Shown here one piece after another: positions 46,732 through 57,726 of a DNA stretch of 64,000 bases (position 1 is the first letter of the stretch; the number at the start of each line of letters is the position of its first letter). The notes below the pieces were generated by a model, which did not search any database, had not been told where the DNA came from, and saw only the letters and a program-made list of their open reading frames with translations. The stretch comes from Cephalotus follicularis. Taxonomy: Eukaryota; Streptophyta; Magnoliopsida; Oxalidales; Cephalotaceae. Made by a program: the position numbers and the translations under genes. Location of the stretch: contig BDDD01000917.1 of NCBI GenBank assembly GCA_001972305.1, forward strand, positions 429,426-493,425, written 5' to 3'.

Positions 46732-48268
46732 ATGCTAGGTCACCGATCGTTGGATTCCGAAATACTTAATTGCGACCTAGAAATTGAAAGAACCCTTGCT
46801 GCCATTAGAGCAAACACCATAATGGGTGAAAATCATGGCGCACCCCAAAGTCGGCCCTTAATCGAACATTTTACCCCACGTGCATATACCACCGCTTCAT
46901 GTATTAGGGTGCCTGCTGTCCAAGCTGCTCAATATGAGATTAAGTCCAGTATTATTCAGATGTTACCATCCTTTTATGGACTGGCCAATGAGGAATCATA
47001 CAAGCACTTAGATGAATTCATTGAGATTTGCTCCACGTTTAAAATTCAGAATTTGCCGGAGGATGCCCTTAAACTGATCTTATTTCCATTCTCATTGAAA
47101 GATAGAGCTAAACAATGGTTACATTCCTTAGACTCCGTAATCATCACCACGTGGGCACAATTACAACAAGAGTTCCTCAAGAAATATTTTCCCATAGACC
47201 GAACTAACCAGATAAGACGAGCGCTCACTAGCTTTTCGCAACAAGATGGTGAGCGGTTCCATGAGTCATGGGAAAGATTAAAGGATCTCATCCGAAAATG
47301 TCCCCATCATGCCGTTCCTAAATGGCAGTTAGTCCAATGCTTCTATGATGGACTGACTACACAAAATAGACAGATGGTGGATGCTTCTTGTGGAGGTACA
47401 TTCATGCTTAAAAATGAGGACGAGGCTTGGCAATTATTTGAGTCCCTCAGCGAGAACGCTTTGCATCATTTATCATCAAGAGTAGAGTCCTCCACAACGG
47501 GTACTCAAAAGAAAGGAGGTATTTATGAGGTGAGCCAATTTGAGACCATAAAGGCTAAGGTGGACATCCTATCACAAAAGTTAGATAAAGTGCTAACCAT
47601 AGGAACGCTTCCTACGCAATCTACTCAGACTTCTACTGCACAAGATGCTGGCGCTTTGTACGCTAGCCCCACACATTACATGAGTGATTGTCTGCTTGCT
47701 GTGCAATACCCTGAATTTATTCAAGACCAAGCACAAGCAATTCAAGGATTCTTTAGACCGGTTAACGATCTATTTTCCAACACGTATAACCCGAGATGGA
47801 GGAATCACCCCAATTTTTCATGGAAGCAGCCCAATACTAGCCAAAATCCCCCTGTATAAGCAAGATAATTCCTTTCCTTATCAGAAGGCCTAAAGGGATG
47901 TGCAATAACCCAATCTGCCACCACCTCAAATGCCTACGACAAATGAAGATAAATTGGATAAGGTACTATTTGCGTTAGATGGGATCAACAAGAACAGCCA
48001 GAAATATGATCAGATCATTCACTCCCATACCCAATCCATCTCCAAATTGGAAACGCAAATAGGACAGCTAGCTGATATAATGAGAAAGAGAGAAGAAAGC
48101 CACCTACCGAGTCAAGTGGTAAGAAATCCGAGAAATCAAGCTGGACAGTGTTCCTACGTAGAACAAGCCCAAGCAATTACTACCTTGAGAAGTGGTTGAG
48201 TAATAGAAGGAACGCAAGAAACTTTCTCAAATCCTGATCCGATTCATGAAAAGAATCCTGAAGAGAGT
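46732..48268 (+). CDS. Athila-type gag region of E
   Basis: The long open part (46732-47859, 375 residues) begins MLGHRSLDSEILNCDLEIER. The gag core follows: FYGLANEESYKHLDEFIEIC at about residue 80, LFPFSLKDRAKQWLHSLDSV, WAQLQQEFLKKYFPIDRTNQ, FHESWERLKDLIRKCPHHAV, and FYDGLTTQNRQMVDASCGGT. The PHHA and YDGL wordings are typical of Athila gag (retrotransposon gag, PF03732-like). The C-terminal part contains a Thr/Gln-rich linker. A second stretch (47930-48199) has a helical coiled-coil-like segment, ISKLETQIGQLADIMRKREE, also standard in Athila. It would form the particle. I treat it as a fossil copy that still looks mostly open. Confidence 0.85.
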
Positions 48269-49234
48269 GTGTCCTCCAAGAGTAATGAGAAAGAGACCAT
48301 TGGCCAATATGAAACGGAAGTCACTAAAGCATCCACGTCTAAAGAAAGTGAACAAAAGGGGAAGGAAAAAGACATTACCTTTGCCACACCTAAAGCACCT
48401 TTCCCCGAGTGTCTGCGAACTCCGTCTTTAGTTCCTCTATTTGGTAAAAAGTTAGCAAGAATGGATGAGATGATGGAACTATTCAAACAAGTCCAAATCA
48501 ACCTTCCTCTCTTAGATACGATACAACAAGTTCCAGCTTATGCGAAATTGTTAAAAGACTTATGCACCAGAAAGCGTAAGCTGAAAACGTACATTCCATA
48601 ATCGGTGCACCTCACAGAGCAGGTGAGCGCAGTGCTTTCTAACAAGTTTCCACCTAAACTAAAAGATCCTGGAGCTCCTTTGATATCATGTAAGATTGGA
48701 AATTTACAAATAGAGAGAGCACTTTTATATTTAGGGGCTAGCGTTAACATCCTCCCTAGCTCAGTTTATGACCATTTCGGATTTGGAAAATTGAAACCCG
48801 CTGAGGTAACCCTTCAACTTGCTGATAGATGTTTAAAACTTCTGAAGGGATTTATTGAGGACGTTTTGGTGAAAGTAGATGAGCTTTATTTTCCAGTGGA
48901 TTTTCTTGTGCTTGATATGGAAACACCTGCGATTAGGAAAGCACATTCGATTATCTTAGGTCGTCCTTTCTTAGCAACAGCAAATGCATGCATAAATTGT
49001 CGATCTGGAGCTATGGACATATCCTTTGGTAATAAGAAGTTGAGAATAAACATCTTGAATGCACCCCTAGGATCTCAAGGTGAGGAGGCTTGTTTTGCCA
49101 TAGGTAGTATAGATAGGACATATCCTCGGAGTTTTGTTGACGATGATTGTGAGGTAGATTCAGACACTGTTGAGATTAAGGCCCTATTGGATTCTCCTTT
49201 GATACACCCGACTCCTGATTGGATTGACACATAG
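48269..49234 (+). CDS. Gag-protease linker and retropepsin region of E
   Basis: The segment before 48600 carries FGKKLARMDEMMELFKQVQI and PAYAKLLKDLCTRKRKLKTY, the conserved pre-protease block of Athila elements. From 48605 (about 209 residues) the text is LTEQVSAVLSNKFPPKLKDP, then SCKIGNLQIERALLYLGASV (the active-site strand region), VTLQLADRCLKLLKGFIEDV, LVKVDELYFPVDFLVLDMET and ILGRPFLATANACINCRSGA. This is retropepsin, which in an intact element cuts gag and pol. It is followed at once by the unfamiliar ORF instead of RT. Confidence 0.85.
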
Positions 49235-49237
49235 TGG

Positions 49238-50032
49238 TTGGAAAATGAAGCTGAGTTAGCATGGCTAGAAAATAAGCTTAATGAGCCAACATCTGATAGC
49301 AAATGGGATCATCTATCCCATTACACTCACAAAATTACCACGCCTGACCAAACGTCCTTTGACATAGAGTTTGATAGCAACTTCATTGAATGCTTGAAGG
49401 AAATAGAGGATGAGGAAGCAATTCAACAGGAATTTTTGAAGTGGCTAGATAATGGGGTTATTGAATCCATATCGGATAGGGAACGTGAATTTAATGAAAT
49501 CATCAGTGAGTGTATGAGGGAATTTGAGAAGATTGAAAAAGGAGATTTCTTTGAGGTGTTAGGTCCACAACCATTAGAATTAGAGGGTCCATTGTCCACA
49601 TCTTGGCATAAACCATTCATAGAAAAGTCTCCGAAATTTAAATTAAAAGAATTTCCTTGTAATTCATTCATGGGTCATTGTTCCACCTCATTTCAAATTG
49701 TGAATGTTCTTTGGGATTGGGAGACTAGTAATTTGGTAGATTGCATTCTTGATAGTTTTTACTGGTGGAATTCTTGTTGCGATGGTTCTTATATTGTAAA
49801 AATTGTTTTCTCCCATTTTGTTGATGCACTTAAATGTTATGGTTCTCTTCATGGTTTTTATTGGTGGATGTCTCATTGGGATAGTGCTTATATTTTTAAA
49901 ATTAAGCTTTCACCTGGTATTTTTGAATTTGTTGAGACAGATATTGGAGACAAACCTTACGTGGATGGAGTTACTGATGGACAGATCATTAAGTCTGTTG
50001 ACTTGATTGATCCTGTCTACACTCGTTTGTGA
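49238..50032 (+). CDS. Unfamiliar 264-residue ORF of E with an FYWW repeat
   Basis: The ORF starts within a few bases of the protease end and occupies the place where RT would begin in an autonomous relative. Residues 1-125 are acidic and charged (ENEAELAWLENKLNEPTSDS, ECMREFEKIEKGDFFEV). Residues about 140-245 are aromatic. They contain two related segments, DSFYWWNSCCDGSYIVKIVF and HGFYWWMSHWDSAYIFKIKL, about 38 residues apart, with shared FYWW, S, D, YI and KI positions. A weaker first copy may be NVLWDWETSNLVDCI. I do not recognise a family and see no RT, RNase H or integrase motif, no signal peptide and no convincing membrane helix. Being open for 264 codons in a young element suggests it was kept until recently. 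It could be a remnant of pol-linker sequence that stays open by chance. Confidence 0.55.
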   Translation: MENEAELAWLENKLNEPTSDSKWDHLSHYTHKITTPDQTSFDIEFDSNFIECLKEIEDEEAIQQEFLKWLDNGVIESISDREREFNEIISECMREFEKIEKGDFFEVLGPQPLELEGPLSTSWHKPFIEKSPKFKLKEFPCNSFMGHCSTSFQIVNVLWDWETSNLVDCILDSFYWWNSCCDGSYIVKIVFSHFVDALKCYGSLHGFYWWMSHWDSAYIFKIKLSPGIFEFVETDIGDKPYVDGVTDGQIIKSVDLIDPVYTRL

Positions 50033-51357
50033 CGTCCACATTTGTTGCGTCTAGCCAAAGATGTTAAAGCAAAGCGATTAGTGGGAGGCAACCCGCTGTT
50101 TTTTGTTTTATTTATGTATCTTGTTTCTTTTACGTTTTTTTGTTTTTGTTTTTCATTGTTTTTGTAGGTAATTTAAGTGTGGATTGATAATCTTCAAAAA
50201 AATTTGCTGCACTGATAGATTATTTCAAGCTTCACGATAATATCCAGTAAATCCTACCCCATTGTTCTTTTATTTATTTGCATTGTTTGATTATTTTTGC
50301 TCATTTATTGTTATTTTTATATTTGTGTTTCATTGCATTGAGGACAATGCAACGTTTAAGTATGGGGGAGTTTAGTACCGTTGTTCATTTTAATTTTGAA
50401 AATAGGAATAAATGTTGATATACTTAGAAATAATAGAAAACCCCATAGGAGAAATAATAAAATTTTCGTTTTCGAGGAAAAGAAAAGGAATATATCTCAA
50501 GGTAGGAGTTTGGGCGAATAAATGTATAAATGAAAATATAAAAGATCAGTCTTGTGTGTTTTCATGGTTTCATAAATTTTAGTAAAGAAAAAAGACATAG
50601 AATGGATGTTCTTACATATATATGTTAAAGAAAAAAAAAAGAAAAGAAAAAGAAAAAGAATAAAGTATATTTTACCTCTTTGAATTCAGTCTTGGTCTGT
50701 AGCCTATTTGATTCGAGTAATTAAATCCGAGGGGTGTTTTACACCTAGTTCCTTAAAGCCAATCGGTTTGAGACTAACTGGTCAAAAGCTCGCTACATGG
50801 GTCTTATAGAAAGATTAAGAGATCAAGACATTGCACGAATTTAAGTTGGTAAAGAAAAAAAAAGAAAAAGAAAAAGGAAAAGAAAGAACATGTGTATAAG
50901 TACTAAAGTTCTTTGTTTGACTCCGAACTAGGATTTTATGTTGCTAAGAATGAATACATTGATTGGTATATATGGTGAACAATAAAAAAAATTGTTTGCT
51001 AAAGCTCCTTAATTGAGATGTGTTTTGATTCTAGAACTTGGAACGAGATAATAAAATTCAAGTATGGGGGTGTTCTATGAATTTTTGAGTAGAGATACAT
51101 TTAACCTATTGTCAAATTTTGATGAACTGAATTTTGTGTGTTTATTCACTTGGAAAACACTCACGAGACTAAAACTCGTCCGCTAGGGATACCTAGGGGT
51201 TTAAAGGCTTGTTGCATGTGCTAAATGCAATCGTGATTCCTACGAAAGTGAGTGAGGTTTTTATGTTTGCTGTTTTAGTTTTAGTTTTTATGTTCTTGTT
51301 TTTAGCTTTCCATTTGGTTTGCTTGAGGACAAGCAAAGTGCAAGTATGGGGGTATTT
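50033..51357 (+). other. 3' non-coding part of E with repeated purine signatures
   Basis: AAAGCGATTAGTGGGAGGCA plus ACCC (about 50074-50094) is the block that follows the coding part in Athila elements. The wording GAGGACAATGCAACGTTTAA plus GTATGGGGGAG (about 50338-50371) is echoed by AAGTATGGGGGTG (51061) and by GAGGACAAGCAAAGTGCAAG plus TATGGGGGTA (51325-51355); the last is the functional polypurine tract position. Poly(A)-rich runs lie at 50624-50662 and 50855-50890. No further coding is seen. Confidence 0.75.
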
Positions 51358-53065
51358 GGTAAGCATAAAAATGTGTGATTTTAATGATTTATTTATTATA
51401 TTTTTATGCTTGGAATAGACTACTGTGGTGGTGTTTATTTGATTTTCAGGTATTATTTAATTATTGCGGAATAAAAGAAAATAAAGCTAAAATGTTACTT
51501 TTCGAGTTAAAGTGGTTTGAAGTCAACGATCGGTTGAAGAATGCACCCACTTAAGCGAGAGAAGTCAAAATTTAAGGCTCGGAAGATATTGAATATTGGG
51601 CTCATTTTTTTCATAAAATTAATTGGAGCACTTTTAGTTCTTGGGCCAACTAATTTTGAAGCTCCGGAGAAGAGATATTGCAAGAAAATAAATGTTGAAA
51701 CATTAAAGCCTATTGCTGACATCATGATGACATCAACTCTCCATATTTGCAATTCTCTTTCACGCTACAACAATTCAAGGCCATGCAATTGATACATCAT
51801 GCATCCATCAGCAGCCCATGAAGCCATGAAAACATGCAATCCAGTTTCATATCTTCAACCCATGCGCACATCTTCAGTCCATGCGCATTATGCATAAGAA
51901 GGCCATGCATCAAATCTCCTACATCCAGCAAATCAACCCATCAGCGCCTCATGCAATAAGCAACGTGCATGCAGAGTCCATGCGCATCAAAGCCCATACA
52001 CGCAACCAGCATCCAACACGCTAGGGATCCACGTTTTAATAAATTGTCTTAGGTCTTTTGTCGGCTGTGGGCATATATATATATATATACTGCATAAAGA
52101 CAATTGGAGACAGAAGAATTAAAGCAACGCAATTACAGAAGGCGCACGACAGCCGGCAGTGGAAGGATGGGGAATTTATTGAAGATTATTGTTGCCTCCA
52201 GCGTCATGTCTGGCTAAGTATTTTAATCCCTAGATGTAGATAAACCTATGTTATATATATTTTTCAGTTTTTGGTTTCAAGTTTAATTGCATGTTTGTGA
52301 GACACTTTTTCTTGTTAATGTAGTGACAACATTGATGAGAATAATTTTTAATATATAAAATCTGTGTTAATGACATGTAATATTTTTCTGTTTGATTGAA
52401 CCAATGACAGCCTTTAACCAATCAACCTTTTGAGAGTATCAAGGTGTGACAGGATAGGTTGTACCTAGGCTAAATCACTAGTTTGCTGTGTTAATCAAAG
52501 ACAGCCTTTAACCAATCAACCTTTTGAGAGTATCAAGGTGTGACAGGATAGGTTGTACCTAGGCTAAATCACTAGTTTGCTGTATTAATCAAAGACAGTC
52601 TTTAACCAATCAACCTTTTGACAGTATCAAGGTTTGACAGGATAGGTTGTACCTAGGTTAATTCGGTAATTTTTTGCGCTAAACTGAAACCTGTGCCATG
52701 AATTTGAATATATATATACATGCGGGGATTCCCACATCTACGGGATTGCTATTTCATATTATTTTTCTTATTTTTCATATTATTTTTCTTATTTATTTAT
52801 TTTGTTAGTTTACGTTAGATTTTTAATTTGAATTGTTTAGTTTTTCATTAAATTAGTTTAATTCAAAACCAATCATCTTTGCAATTTATTTATTTGCATT
52901 GCTAGCTTAGATTAAATTAATTTAGTATTTTTTATTTCTGTTTAGCGGTATCCTAGGTTTATTTTTATACCATCTCCTTTCAGCTCTTCGTGGGAACGAT
53001 CCCTACTTCCACTTACTATATTGTTAGATTAGGGTAATTTTGATTCAGCCTAACGACACCCATCA
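51358..53065 (+). mobile_element. 3' LTR of E
   Basis: The LTR is 1708 bp, starting TGGTAAGC and ending CACCCATCA. It is about 99 bp longer than the 5' LTR, chiefly because it has three rather than two copies of the 94 bp unit. The TATA-type run at 52073-52090 is also a few repeats longer. Confidence 0.93.
52406..52685 (+). repeat. 94 bp unit, three copies (E 3' LTR)
   Basis: Starts are near 52406, 52500 and 52594, each GACAGCCTTTAACCAATCAA or with one change. All include GGATAGGTTGTACCTAGG. Compare two copies in the 5' LTR and two in the copy inside F. Confidence 0.9.
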
Positions 53066-54373
53066 TGGTCCACAGCCCCGAAGACGCTCTTTATTCACAC
53101 TGCATATACAACACGTTGTCATTACGATCAACATACACAAAACATTGCCGTCACTGAAACGCCGGCCGGATTCCGGCCAACTCATCCAACGTGTGCAACA
53201 CCCATAAACGGGTTCCACACTGAACGGTCTACTCAGAACCGCTCAAGACTCATCGTGAATTGGCGCCGAACGCCGTGTCACTGGCGGTAGCGAGTTGCGA
53301 CTCACTGAGTCAACTCGTTCGACTTCCACCACTTCGGCCACCACCCCAAAATGCCACAAAATAAACAATCCTACGCGTCACTGCCCAAGACTCACTGAGA
53401 CTTGGCTTCAAACGCCGTGTCTCAGGCAGTAGTGAGTCTACTCGTTGAGTCGACTCTACCGAGTTATTCCGGACGATTCCGGCCAAAATACGCCTCAATG
53501 GTGTCAAAATTGCCAGAGCTGGCCTTTTACACCAAAACCCACTCCATCCGCGACACTAACGGCGTTGAAAAACAGACTGTAGAGGCGCATAGTGACAGGA
53601 AGAGGAGAAGAAAAATAAGAGAAAATAGGTGGATAGGGAAGAGGTTACCGTCAGTCAGAGCGCCTGGGTTGCTCGCCGTCCTCTCTTATCTCCAGCGACG
53701 TCTCCAACGCTCTCTCTCTCTCTTTCTCTCTCCCACTCTCTCACCTCTGTCTCTCTCTTGGGTCTCTTTTCCTTACATGGACGAGCTATGCGCCCATGTC
53801 TTTTTTTTTCCTTTATTAATTTGATTCCCTTATTTCTTTATTAATATTTACCACAAAATATTAAGCCCTGGGTCCGGATTATTCCGCGAATTGCGATATT
53901 AATTAATCCAGCCGCCACTGAAATAACCGTAATAATAATGCGAACATTTGGCCTTACTGTCGCGCATTAAAAATAGGCTTTATTAGCCATTTTTGGAAAC
54001 ATAATTACGGCTTCAATTCGAAATGCCTTGAACATTTCCTTATCATTCCTTATTGCAGCGACAGGTCTGGCATGCACGCTATGCTAAAAGACCACGTGGC
54101 AGTCGACTGCCTTCCCACAATAGTCGACTGCTTCTACCAATAGTCCAGTCTGTCATTTCTCTTAACAGTTGTCTGGTTCTATTAAGGCTCCAGTTGACTG
54201 TTTCTCCCTCCAGTTGGTTGCTTCCCTATTTCTTCACACCACAACTTTCCTTAAAACAATTCATTCAAGCCTTAACATTACACAGTGAACAAATCCATAA
54301 TTCTCATTAATTTAATGCATAATTTACATCGGGAATTACAATATTACATTTGACAAAACTCCCAGGCGTTACA
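53066..54373 (-). mobile_element. D2: right LTR of D, outer piece
   Basis: It resumes with TGGTC after E. The first 190 bp match D1 (39485-39672); the rest is the LTR start half, which D1 lacks. On the minus strand it starts TGTAACGCCTGGGAG. It has an upstream CAGTCGAC pair (54093-54130, AGGCAGTCGACTGCC and ATAGTCGACTGC), a stretch aligned with the B LTR (53830-54000), and a CT/GA leader (53700-53760). It is flanked by TATTA. Confidence 0.85.
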
Positions 54374-54378
54374 TATTA

Positions 54379-55081
54379 CCTACTTACAAATGTGATTCCT
54401 TATCATATAAGGTTGAATGCCAAGCATGCGGAAGTGAGATTCGCTACCTTATTCCTTGTGAAGAAATAGTTCCAAGTCGCAGCTTCACTTACTGGATATT
54501 ACTGAACCTGATAGACTTGCATGCACTGTGCCTACTTTCGTGGGTGGGAAGATGGAGAATCTCACTGCCATCTGTGGGGAACACTAAGGCAAGTACAGGG
54601 TGTGCGCTTGGAGTGTGCACACTAAACAGGACCCAATTAGGAAACTCTATTTGGATAGTCGCTATTCTTGTGTCAATAGTGAATTCTATATGTCACGGTC
54701 GTGTATAGCTATTGGACATTGAGCGAGTTCCTGGAAAAGTAGTCTGATCCTTAGACCTGAGCGACTGTATTCTATTATATAGAAACAAGCAGGCTTCGAT
54801 TACCACCTTAATCAGTTCTTTTGAGGGGCTGATAATCGGGTGGTCATTGGGCTTGACGGAATTTATATGAATATATGCGAGTGTGCAATACAGGATCGTC
54901 ACACCTGACCGAAGGTGATAGGCCTTATAGGTCTATCTATACTATGGACTGATAAAATCCTTGGCCAAGGTTTAAGGTAGATTGGACGATAGGCTTTCGA
55001 GAAAGTCTACCGAAAAGTCATAGTTATAGTCGGATGTATAGTTTCTAGGATTAACTAGGGTTGACACGTATCCATACCCCA
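54379..55081 (+). mobile_element. Probable continuation of the Copia G LTR
   Basis: Placed here by the TATTA target repeat of D: the text joins the LTR start at 37136-37304. The wording (GATAGACTTGCATGCACTGT, AGACCTGAGCGACTGTATTC, GTCACACCTGACCGAAGGTG) looks like plant Copia LTR sequence. No gene is seen. J interrupts it at CCCCA. Confidence 0.55.
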
Positions 55082-57513
55082 TGTCATGCCCCGAATCGCG
55101 GGGAAGCCCCCAAGGTCCGACACGTGATATTCAATCCATTCAATCAATCTGTACATATCATACTTCAAAAGTACGCTACAATTTAAAACTTTAAATACCA
55201 TATGAATGCGGAAGATAAACATCAATATTTGAAGATAATCCCGACCATGTCCATAACATCAACATACATATATTAAGCGTAGCCACAAGCCGGCAGGTCA
55301 AAAGCTGAAGTACAAATGTCTCTTATAAATCCAAACTTATACATAAGGTAGATAAAAAAAAAATCTAAACCGCTATCCAAAATCTATTAGGGATATCAAA
55401 TCCATCTCGAGGTGCTTCACTACGGTGCACCATCGGTACCTGTACCTGAACCTGACCCATTACGAGAATGGGTCAGCAACCAATGACTGTGTAGGCTATA
55501 CTGTCTGCTATGCATGCAACAGATATAACATATATATATATGCATGACATGTTATATGCATGAAAGCCAACTGCGGACAACCTCAGTATATCAATCGTCC
55601 CTAAGCGGTGGTATACTTGGCTACTCCTAAACCCATCAAGGGTCATAGTACTACAGACACTCCATAAGGGCAATCCATAACCATCCATAGGGGGCAATCA
55701 ATCCATAGGGTCAAGTACTTCTCTGCCACTTCGTCCTGAGAAAGTACCTACATCGTTTGTACACTCTCCGTGCCATTGCTGTATGGAGCATAGGCTAACA
55801 CCAGCCACATAATCCATACCATACCGTAATGCTACTCCCGAGCGTACCAGCCCACACAATAATAGAGATCTCTGTGAGCTAAGGCATGTCTGTAAGTATA
55901 CCATACCATATCCATCCACAATACGGTGATTGCTCAAGTCACCCAAAAAGGAAGGATTCCATAACCATAATATGTGACGCCTACATCCATAATTCTGTAT
56001 GACGGGGATGAAGATTATGAATGGTTTATCCCGTAAGGTCTCAGCCATAACAATCCATCAATCATGGCCATACCATGCCCGTAACCCATAACCATATTTC
56101 CATTTAAAAGATAGGACCTACCACAAAGGATCACATAGGATCCATCCATCAAAACCATTTTAAAAGCCATTTTTCCATAATCATTTTCCATAACCATTTC
56201 TTGGTCCCTATTGGAGTTTTAAAACAATGGAGTGAAAGTCCAACTAGGATATTCTCGTCCATATGTCCCAATTGAGCTATTCTAACCATTCTTGAAAACC
56301 ATTTGTATAAAACCCTTTTGTTTGATTTTCTTTAAAGTTTCATTTGAAAGTTGATTTGGAAATCAAAAGTGTTAGAGGAGGATTTCCATAGCCTAATAGG
56401 CCTTAGGGAGGCTTCTTATGGAATCCAGTTGAAGATAAAACCATTTGGGATTGAAAACAGTTTAGTTTGGCTAAAACAGAGGCTTTAGGCATCAACGCCT
56501 TAATGCTTAGGCGTCGACACTTAACGTCTAAGTATCGACGCTTTGCTCTAGGCGTCGATGGTTAAAGCAGTATGCCTTAAGCATCAACGTGTGCACATAG
56601 CGTCAATCGCTTACACCACATAAGGCCTCGACGCTTTAGCCAAAAATGTCGACGCTTATGCCCATCTTCCTTTACGCGTTAACACGTTGTGCATAAAAAT
56701 GCGAAGAAACAGAGAAGGTGTTGATGCTCAAACCTAGGCATCAACACTTTGCTCACTGAAGAACACCTCGACGCGTACAAAGAACACGTTGATGCTCTGG
56801 GCAGCTGTCAACACTGTAAAATCGATCAGAACTCATTTAAATGTTTAAAATTCGATTCAAAGGAGGATGCAACCTCCAAACATTGAATAAAACTCAAAAA
56901 CAGCTTTGAAACCATTTTAATCCATTCCCATAACCCATAGATTGAGAGAAAATGGAAATTAGGTAAAAATTCCCAATTCTCAAATTTCCCTCAAATCCCC
57001 ATTTCAATCAATTATAACCCATACCTACTACCGTAAACCATCCATCTAACGTATATACAACTATCCATAACCATACCATCATGTAAAAAGCATCACAATA
57101 TGGAGATCAAAGCATATGTAGAACCTACCTCAAATTTTGCTAAGAACAGAGAATATGTTGTTTAAAACTTCGTTCTGCTTCTCCCTTCAGGTTCTATACG
57201 CTGCCACGATCCCAAAGACACCATGTTTGCTTGATTTTGCCTACGCTCTCTCTCTAGCTCACTCACTATCTCTCTAGAATGGAATGAGAATGAAATGAGC
57301 TGAGCCGCCTACATATAGAAATAGGCTCCCTTTAGGCAAAAAACATATAAGTTACGATCAGGTTCTACTGAGCCTCCACTACCCATAAACAGACATAGAA
57401 TTGGAAAATAGTCTATATGATATATAATACATACCAACCATCAATACAATATGTGTACGATACCATATATAAACACATACAATTTCGCACATATAAAAGA
57501 TATGGGGCTTACA
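55082..57513 (-). mobile_element. J: solo Ty3 LTR with intact target repeat
   Basis: The LTR is 2432 bp. On the minus strand it starts TGTAAGCCCC and ends CGATTCGGGGCATGACA. A perfect 5 bp target repeat CCCCA lies on both sides (55077-55081 and 57514-57518). The end half resembles the B LTR, for example CCCATTACGAGAATGGGTCA at about 55457-55476. It has a palindrome array at 56484-56815 and a TATA-type run with a GA leader (minus strand) near 57315-57240. No internal sequence is present, so it arose by recombination between two LTRs. Confidence 0.9.
56484..56815 (-). repeat. Palindrome array of solo LTR J
   Basis: Units GCATCAACGCC, GGCGTCGACACTT, GTATCGACGCTTTG, GGCGTCGATGG, GCATCAACGTG, GCGTCAATCGC, CCTCGACGCTTTAG, TGTCGACGCTTATG, GTTGATGCTC, GCATCAACACTTTG and CCTCGACGCG lie mostly 21-27 bp apart. 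They lie 0.70-1.03 kb after the LTR start. Confidence 0.85.
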
Positions 57514-57518
57514 CCCCA

Positions 57519-57726
57519 GGTCTCATTCGGGACTTGGATTGACGAGGGATTATAGTACACGTCAACTAGCGACGGTAACCGGTACCGGGTTACACCCGCA
57601 TCGGATAAATTAATGAGGGAAATTAATTATATTGATTTTTTCTCACCCGGAGAAAATTGGATATTTATCCGGGGTCATAGAAATAGATTTGGGACTATTT
57701 AGTTTGACTATACTGGGTCGTAGGTG
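57519..57726 (+). other. Copia-LTR-like sequence right of J
   Basis: This stretch continues 54379-55081 once J and one CCCCA are set aside. It includes GGTAACCGGTACCGGGTTAC, which contains a 14 bp palindrome GTAACCGGTACCGG-type core. No coding is seen. Confidence 0.4.

Larger units (their letters stand above)
44957..53065 (+). mobile_element. E: Athila-like non-autonomous LTR element
   Basis: E is 8.1 kb with LTRs at 44957-46565 and 51358-53065 that differ by about 3 percent in the first 310 bp, so it is young (about a million years at usual rates). The target repeats AGGTC and TGGTC differ by one base. The primer site TGGCGCCGTTGCCAGGGA (46572-46589) is of the Asp-tRNA type known in Athila. 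It encodes Athila-type gag and protease and then an unfamiliar ORF. No RT, RNase H or integrase wording is present between the protease and the 3' LTR, so it must borrow them from a relative. The 3' non-coding part has the GGGAGGCAACCC block typical of Athila elements. A second family member sits in F (31331-32755). Confidence 0.92.
37305..54373 (-). mobile_element. Composite element D with nested H, K and E
   Basis: The left end reads TGTCACACGCCG and the right end GGCGTTACA, the two ends of a minus-strand Ty3 LTR element, with a perfect TATTA target repeat on both sides. Inside are a partial left LTR (D1, 37305-39672), two plus-strand LTR pieces of other families (H 39673-41851, K 41852-43100), and a partial right LTR (D2, 43101-44956 and 53066-54373) that is split by E. 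D1 and D2 overlap over about 2 kb of the same LTR, which would be near 3.5 kb long. I see no gag or pol of D's own family. It is a broken element. Confidence 0.82.

Noticed and set aside
53402-53844. Plus-strand frames with RSLSLFLSPTLS-type text
   Set aside because: They come from the CT-rich complement of the D2 leader; there is no domain, and the sequence aligns with LTR DNA.
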